A stretch of 64,000 bases of DNA from Hygrophila difformis. Its lineage: Eukaryota > Streptophyta > Magnoliopsida > Lamiales > Acanthaceae. Shown piece by piece: positions 58,277 through 64,000 of this stretch (positions within the stretch are counted from its first letter, which is position 1; every line of letters starts with the position of its first letter). Location: NCBI GenBank assembly GCA_030278955.1, contig JAOANR010000012.1, positions 24,855,977 to 24,919,976 on the forward strand, read 5' to 3'. A program made the position numbers and the translations under genes. Under the pieces are notes generated by a model. The model was not told the origin of the DNA. It made no database searches and saw only the letters and a list, made by a program, of their open reading frames with translations.

Positions 58277-60918
58277 TGTAACGCCCCAAAAATTTAAAAC
58301 CAAATTTCTGTGACGTCACTGCCGTGTTACCTCTCTTAAACTGTTGGCCAATCAATTTAAGATCAATAACACGTAGCCAAGTAACAGGAAGCCAATGAAT
58401 CATAATACAAATCCAGAAAGGAAACCTCACATCATAACAGACGTCCGGCTTACAAGCCTTATTCATGCGACATAACAGTCGACATATCAGTCTCATCTCA
58501 ACCTGTCAGAGATATTAAGTAACACACAAGACAGAACATAATGTACCGATCGGTACCACAAGCAGTACGAGACAAGGTAATAGAGTCATAGCATATTATT
58601 CAAGACAAGCACATAAGTCCACAACATGCTAATGCATCTCTAGGTAGATCACTCATCCCCAAACCCCACATCGTGCTCAGGCTCTGCGTCCTCCCCGGGA
58701 ATATCTATACATGAAAACATAGCAAGGGTCAGTACAAGGTACTGAGCAAGAATAGAAGAATCGGCATAAGGGGAAACAAGAATTAACTTGATTCCCTAGG
58801 AGTATATTTATACATATAGGTGGAGATATATTTCGTGTTTAAACATTTATTAGGCATAACATAAAAAATCAAACAGTGCAAATAAGTAAACATCACACCG
58901 TCCCATACCGGTGCTTCAACCACTGCAAATAAGATGAATGATGGATGATGAGATGAAATGTTATGACCTAAAATGTCTATCTACCCTAAATGCAACACAT
59001 AAGCATGTCTAGCGCGCACCTAGGTACCATGGTCGGTATTCCCTCCCATATAAGGGTCCACACCCCTTAATGGTCGAGAGACATACCCACAGTGCCCCCG
59101 CCGCGGACACCAACAGCTGAAATCGTGGCTTACGGCAAGCGGGTCAGGCAAAGGGTCATGAGCCCTCTCCAGCCAAAATCAGACTAGGATATAAATCATT
59201 TCCAGTCTCAATGCTTCTGGGTAGCAATCCCACTATGCCCCTCATCGGATACCGATTCGTAAGCATAGCGTATCCTACCGTCGTGGCATATTCACATATC
59301 ATCACAGATATTCACATATCATCACAGATATTCACATTTCATCACAGATGTTCACATATCATCACAGATATTAACATTCAATTCAATCACTCATCTCGAG
59401 TGAAGTATTTTCTTTAAAATAGATAGCTTTAAAATAGTCTGGGCTCTTTGAAATATATACTATTAGTTTATAAATGATAACTTTAAAAATAATAATACTT
59501 GAAAATAATAGTTTTTAAAAAGAATAATCCGGGCTCTTTAAAATAGTAGTTTTAAAATATTCCGGGGTGTGCCAAGCCCCACATATCGGCACCAACACAT
59601 AATCAGATTCAATTCCACACATGTCAATACGTAATTTACATTCAATTCCACACATGTCAATACGTAATTTACGTGTCATGACAAAATAAACAACTCGTCT
59701 CGAGTTAAGTATAATCATGGGTGTGCCAAGTCCCACATATCGGCACCAACTCTCACATCGTCATAGAAGCGAAACAAGACTTGATCTTAACTAAGGCATA
59801 GTAGATCACCGCTAATCGCAACTAAGTTCAAAGATTGTGAGCATAATGATAGTTATGGCATGCTAGAAGCATAAGAAGAACTAAGGAACACGAAGGATGA
59901 AGAATCGGAAAAACGAGCAAAAGAGACATGAAGACAGCAGAAACGGCGCGGTCTCCGCGCGGTCCCCGCGCGGTCTGGCAGTCGACCGCGCGCCCTGGGC
60001 ACGGACGGCCGTGCCGTTCGTGTCGCGCGCTACGCGCGCGCTAGCGCGCCGGGAGCGCGCCGATGCGACAGAATCGGTGAAAATGGCGATTTCCAGCCAT
60101 TCCACCGGATTTGCCCCCCATTTAAGCCTATTTCTACCCTTGCCTGGTATTGAGGTGGTCCAAACTCTTCCAATACAGCTCCCCAACTCCTCCAAACACC
60201 AATACCAAGCTACATAACAAGAAATCAAGCTCCAAACATCAAAATTCATCCAAGAACATAATTTCTTGATCTTGAAACCATTTGAAGCTTTAAAACTGAA
60301 ATTAACAACACCAAAATGGTCTCAAGTACTAACCTTAGCTCCCAAGACTGATTTGCAACTCCCAAGCAAGGATTTAACACAAATTCCAAGCCGATCTACA
60401 AGAGTTCATCCCAAAAATTGAATTCCCGTCACCAACTTTCATCACTTCCAAAACCCACTCAAACATCCTCAAAATCAAGTGTTGAAGCTAGGAAAATACT
60501 TACCAAAGCATATATAAGCAATCCCCCAACTTAATTGGAGCTCAAACTTGTCAATTCCTTCCCGATGGCACCATTTTTCTCTCTTCCTCCACAAAAACGG
60601 GATGAGCCCTAAATTTCTAAGTGTTGGGTGCAAATGAAAGGTCAAGGCTGATTTGGGGGTGTTTTGATGAGATGTGGGTCGGCCCGGGTTGGCAAAAGGG
60701 TCGGGTCGGGTCGGAATGTGGGTTAAAAGGTCTACACCACTTGTCTTGACCACATTGCACCCATTTGAGCACTTGACTCTTATTATTTTGTGAGTTGAAC
60801 TCACTTATTCCCCCACTTAAATCTTCATTCCCTACAAAATAATCCACATACTAAGTCTTTTGTTAATTACCCATAATTAAATTAATTAATTATGAGTTAA
60901 TTAAATCGGGGTGTTACA
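58277..60918 (-). repeat. 5' LTR of the Tekay-like element
   Basis: It matches 50998-53639 at about 99.8%. It starts (minus strand) TGTAACACCCCGATTTAATT and ends GGCGTTACA. It contains a GC-rich palindromic block (about 59940-60070), a 20-bp tandem repeat (59290-59369), and a TATA-like TTATATATGC near 60510. Confidence 0.95.
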
Positions 60919-60923
60919 ATCTA

Positions 60924-61310
60924 ATTCCGCATCTTGGTTACTATCAACCTACTTCCATTACATAATCTATTTGATGGATATATATATTCCTAAAAGCATG
61001 ACTATGCAAACCTCATTCAACTATATTTCATGATTCAGTAATCCAGAACAATTGATCGTGTTTAGATATTCCAGTAAAAATAATTCATTGGCATTATCTA
61101 TGCTTCATTCTTTTGACAAATATTGTTAATTGATTGTAGTAGAGAGGCATTGATGTTTTGGTGGCTGTGAACTCACTTGTGTTTTTGTGGGAATAAAACA
61201 GATTAGTTCTCAAAAAAATATTTTTAAAACTGATATATATACATTTTTATTTGTAGACATACGTTCCATGATATAATTACTGATTGTAGCAACAATCTCA
61301 TAGGTAGGGG
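60924..61310. other. AT-rich intergenic sequence
   Basis: No gene or element recognised. Confidence 0.4.
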
Positions 61311-62223
61311 TTAATATATAAAAAAATTTGGATTTAAAATTGTGCAGTTTATATTTGTATAAGTACTCTCAACAATTGCCACTATAGAATCTCGCGTAGA
61401 GTTTACAATATTATCATCTGAAAATGTCACATCTAATTGTACATCATCAAGATTAATACCAGCTTTACCAACTACCATCACGTACATAAAGTATTCATTG
61501 TGCAAGTTTTTCCCATATATAATTTTCATTGTAAATAACATTTCTTATAGTATCTTAAGTTAATCATCTTAATTACTATTAATACTTCGAGTTCCCTCTT
61601 TATAGTGACACAGGATATTGCAACATATAACTGACATGGGTAAAAACTGGTTTTTTGAAAATAGAGTCTAACATTCTTTAAAGGTTGACATCTACTTTTT
61701 TTATAAAAAAAAATTTATAGTCATAGTAAAACAAATTGCAAGTGAATTTTTTCCTCTGATATCGAATGGATAATTTGGTTAATTCAGACGGGCTCATAAT
61801 CATTCTACTAATCAAGAATTTTCGTCACAAATATTGAGCTTTGTTTTAATGAGAAGAGAGGTCAACAAAAATTTTCTCAGGTAAGTTTTTTTGCAGGTAG
61901 AATTCTCGTCACAATCTAGTGGAATACCAAATCTAGAATGTGCAGTCCTACCTCTCGAAATGAGTAAGGGTGTTATTCCATTGGATGCTACAGGCAGCAC
62001 AATATTACATCTACCATGAAGGGCTAAACATAATATTTTCTAGATAAATTATCGATAAATGTCTTGTCAGTTCCACCACGTAAAGAAAAATTAATAAAGA
62101 CTCATCACTATCAACTACAGACATTATATAAACATTTTTCTTATCATTAATTAACAAAGATAATAACTTAGCATGATCCGCTTTCATTTCTTCCTTATTA
62201 TAATATGTCTCTTCTAGTATCAA
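61311..62223 (-). pseudogene. Helitron Pif1-like helicase remnant
   Basis: The minus-strand pieces IMSVVDSDES, LPVASNGITPLLISRGRTAH, SRFGIPLDCDENSTC and IVAIVESTYTNINC follow, in order, motifs of plant Helitron Pif1-type helicases. The Walker A segment is not recognisable, and stops and frameshifts separate the pieces. No Rep domain is visible. Confidence 0.7.
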
Positions 62224-62409
62224 TAATTATTTGTTTCAGACATTAAAACTTCATTTAGTACCGGCATTCCATAAAAAAATTTCAAACTTATAGAATTTGC
62301 AGCAATTAGTATTTCAATATGAACTTACTTTGATCATTCACAATCACAATTTTCTGAGTATTTGATTTTCGTCAATTACAAATCTGCTAAAATATAGATT
62401 AATGAATTA

Positions 62410-62683
62410 CATCATCCGTTTTTAAAGTGTTACACGTTACCTTTTTGGTTGTTTGGAAATAAGTGTTACATTATTATATTTGAAATGTTTTGAAAGTTAA
62501 TTATTTTTACTAATTATACTTAAATTATTAATTTTTTATATTCATTAAAATAAAACTCAAAAGGAATAAAGTCAAATGTGACTTATTTTATTTATTTAAT
62601 TACTTCAATTAAATAAATTTTATTAACTTACCTTAAATCTTGTATCATTTCCTAGTGTTACACTTATTATAAAACGGGTGGAG
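62410..62683. mobile_element. Stowaway-like MITE
   Basis: CATCATCCGTTTTT at the left and AAAACGGGTGGAG at the right are imperfect inverted repeats flanked by TA. GTGTTACAC occurs near both ends. Confidence 0.6.
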
Positions 62684-62701
62684 TATTTCTTACAAAATGT
62701 T

Positions 62702-62956
62702 CCCTCCGTCGCACTCAAAGTGTCTCATTTTGATTTTTTAATCTGTTTATTAATCAATTTTTACGTAATGTAATTGTAATTATATACGAAAAAATATATT
62801 CAAATTTGGTCTTCTTAGATTCGTCTAATCATGTTTTAGAATATATATATATTATATAATTTTTACATATGTATATTTTAAGATATTAAATGTTAAACAA
62901 ATGTATTGGACGCCGTGTTCAAAAGTTTTGAGACAGAAATAATGAGACAGAGAGAG
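62702..62956. mobile_element. Stowaway-like MITE, adjacent
   Basis: CCCTCCGTCGCACTCAAAG at the left and AATGAGACAGAGAGAG at the right are imperfect inverted repeats; the interior is AT-rich. It lies only about 20 bp from the previous MITE. Confidence 0.6.
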
Positions 62957-64000
62957 TAGATTAAAGAAAATTAAGTTTTTCACTTTTAAGCCATGACAGC
63001 CCGAATTCGGCCAAATTGCCTAAATTTAGGCCCAAAATCCTTCTAATGGTCCATTTGCCTAAATCAAAATATGGTGGCCCCAAAGTGGAGGGACCTCCTT
63101 CTCGTGGCATATTTTAGTTATTATCTCTTTACTTTATTTACTGATGGATTTATTCGCAATATATAATTATATATTACTTTTAAGAGAAGTGACATATTTT
63201 TGTGAAAACCTAGCCTATATTACTTTTAATTTTCATAATGTTTTCTAGTATAGAATTTGAGATATTAATCGTTAAAAGTACGTATTGAAGTGCGTGAAAT
63301 GCAGAAGTGGAGAAGATATAAAAAAACGGAGGGAGTATATATTAATTAATATATACAAATATTTTTTATATATTCATTAATGTATCTTTTAATAATATAA
63401 ATTTCATACATACACTTCAAATTCCATTTAAATTTGAAATTCTATTTTTTTTAAAAAAATGAAAATTGTGGGAACTCCATATAAATTGAAAAATTAAATA
63501 TCTTTTAAAATAAAAAATTGAAATTTTCATATACACATTAACATATCTTTAAAATGAATAAATAAATCTGATGTGCAATGTACATCTGATTACATCATTC
63601 ACCATACAAAAAAATATAACCAAAGTTGAGACCAAACCTACACAAAATTACCGGCATTACAACAGTTCACCATATTGAAACATAAGCGCAACATAATTCT
63701 TAGTTGCCAGTGCAAAAAACTCGTCATAATACTATGGTCTATAAATAAATTCTAAATGCAACAATAAAATTTAAAATAAATAAAATAAAAATGCAAATAA
63801 ATAAAATCTAACATAGGTAAAATAAAAAATGCAAAATTTCAAACTTTATCTTTCAAATCTTTTTAAAAGTAAATATATAGTGACTTGATAAGATGATAGA
63901 GTGAGAATTTATAAGTAAAAGATAGATTTTATACACGATACACTAAAATCTATAATCAATAAATAAATATATGTGAAAATCTAAAATTAGTAAATTAAAA
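62957..64000. other. AT-rich intergenic sequence with a possible MITE end
   Basis: AACGGAGGGAGTATATATT (about 63326) is the right end of a Stowaway-type element whose left end I cannot find. The rest is AT-rich without a recognised feature. Confidence 0.4.

Larger units (their letters stand above)
50998..60918 (-). mobile_element. Tekay-like Ty3/gypsy chromovirus, structurally complete but coding-defective
   Basis: LTRs at 50998-53639 (3') and 58277-60918 (5') are each 2642 bp with TG...CA ends. The 5-bp target duplication ATCTA is perfect (50993-50997 and 60919-60923). PBS (58260-58273) and PPT (53640-53653) fit minus-strand orientation. Domain order is gag, PR, RT, RNase H, INT, chromodomain, as in the Tekay/Del clade. 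By eye six substitutions separate the LTRs (about 0.2%), so the insertion is young. Stops and frameshifts in pol and a replaced gag N-terminus mean it must have been mobilised by another copy. Confidence 0.95.

Overview
The window is nuclear DNA from a flowering plant, most likely a eudicot. It is almost entirely mobile DNA and gene debris: three Ty3/gypsy retrotransposons (Athila-like, a decayed gypsy element, Tekay-like), a Copia fragment, Helitrons, Stowaway and hAT MITEs, a tRNA-derived SINE, and many intron-bearing fragments of ordinary plant genes. I see no rRNA, tRNA or CRISPR array, and no complete host gene.

1-19999: a recent Athila-clade element on the + strand. Its LTRs are very long (4699 and 4709 bp) and it has a tRNA-Asp primer binding site. 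One uninterrupted 1986-codon gag-pol frame is followed by a 4.5 kb post-pol region. Where Athila elements often carry an env-like gene, this one carries a plant-type F-box gene. The F-box gene is predicted to have two exons and its own TATA promoter, built like the LTR promoter: GCCCA motifs, then a cluster of TTGTCGCGGA/TCCGCGACAA words, then TATA. A copy of the PPT/LTR junction motif sits just after pol, so the F-box unit may be driven by the ghost of an older LTR. The element is inserted in the protease region of an older gypsy element.

20000-24350: the 3' half of that older element. Its pol is broken by several stops and frameshifts. It is followed by an unrelated cluster of complementary CpG words (TACGACGC/GCGTCGTA) upstream of a TATA box.

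24350-32800: intergenic DNA with a MITE, a tandem tRNA-SINE pair, two minus-strand Helitrons placed head to tail (26653-29211 and 29224-29922), other short repeats, and a 492-bp Stowaway. The larger Helitron holds pieces resembling a U-box ARM-repeat protein and an annexin.

32800-45293: a + strand mosaic of host-gene fragments ending in a Helitron 3' terminus at 45293. It contains an MHK-like kinase pseudogene, HEAT-repeat (SGR6-like), AP-4 epsilon, PPK/MUT9-like kinase, S28 peptidase (EDA2-like) and complex I 75-kDa subunit exons, a Copia remnant and an 8-bp-TSD hAT MITE. It looks like a gene-capturing Helitron whose left end I cannot place.

45300-50997: a minus-strand ORF with a 40-residue tandem repeat. 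Its promoter module is duplicated at 31268-31707. MITEs and a broken LRR receptor fragment follow.

50998-60918: a complete minus-strand Tekay-like chromovirus with TSD ATCTA, near-identical 2642-bp LTRs, PBS and PPT. Its pol is broken and its gag N-terminus is replaced by a foreign PR-RT linker. It is a young insertion of a defective element. 60919-64000: AT-rich DNA with a decayed Helitron helicase and several Stowaway-like MITEs.
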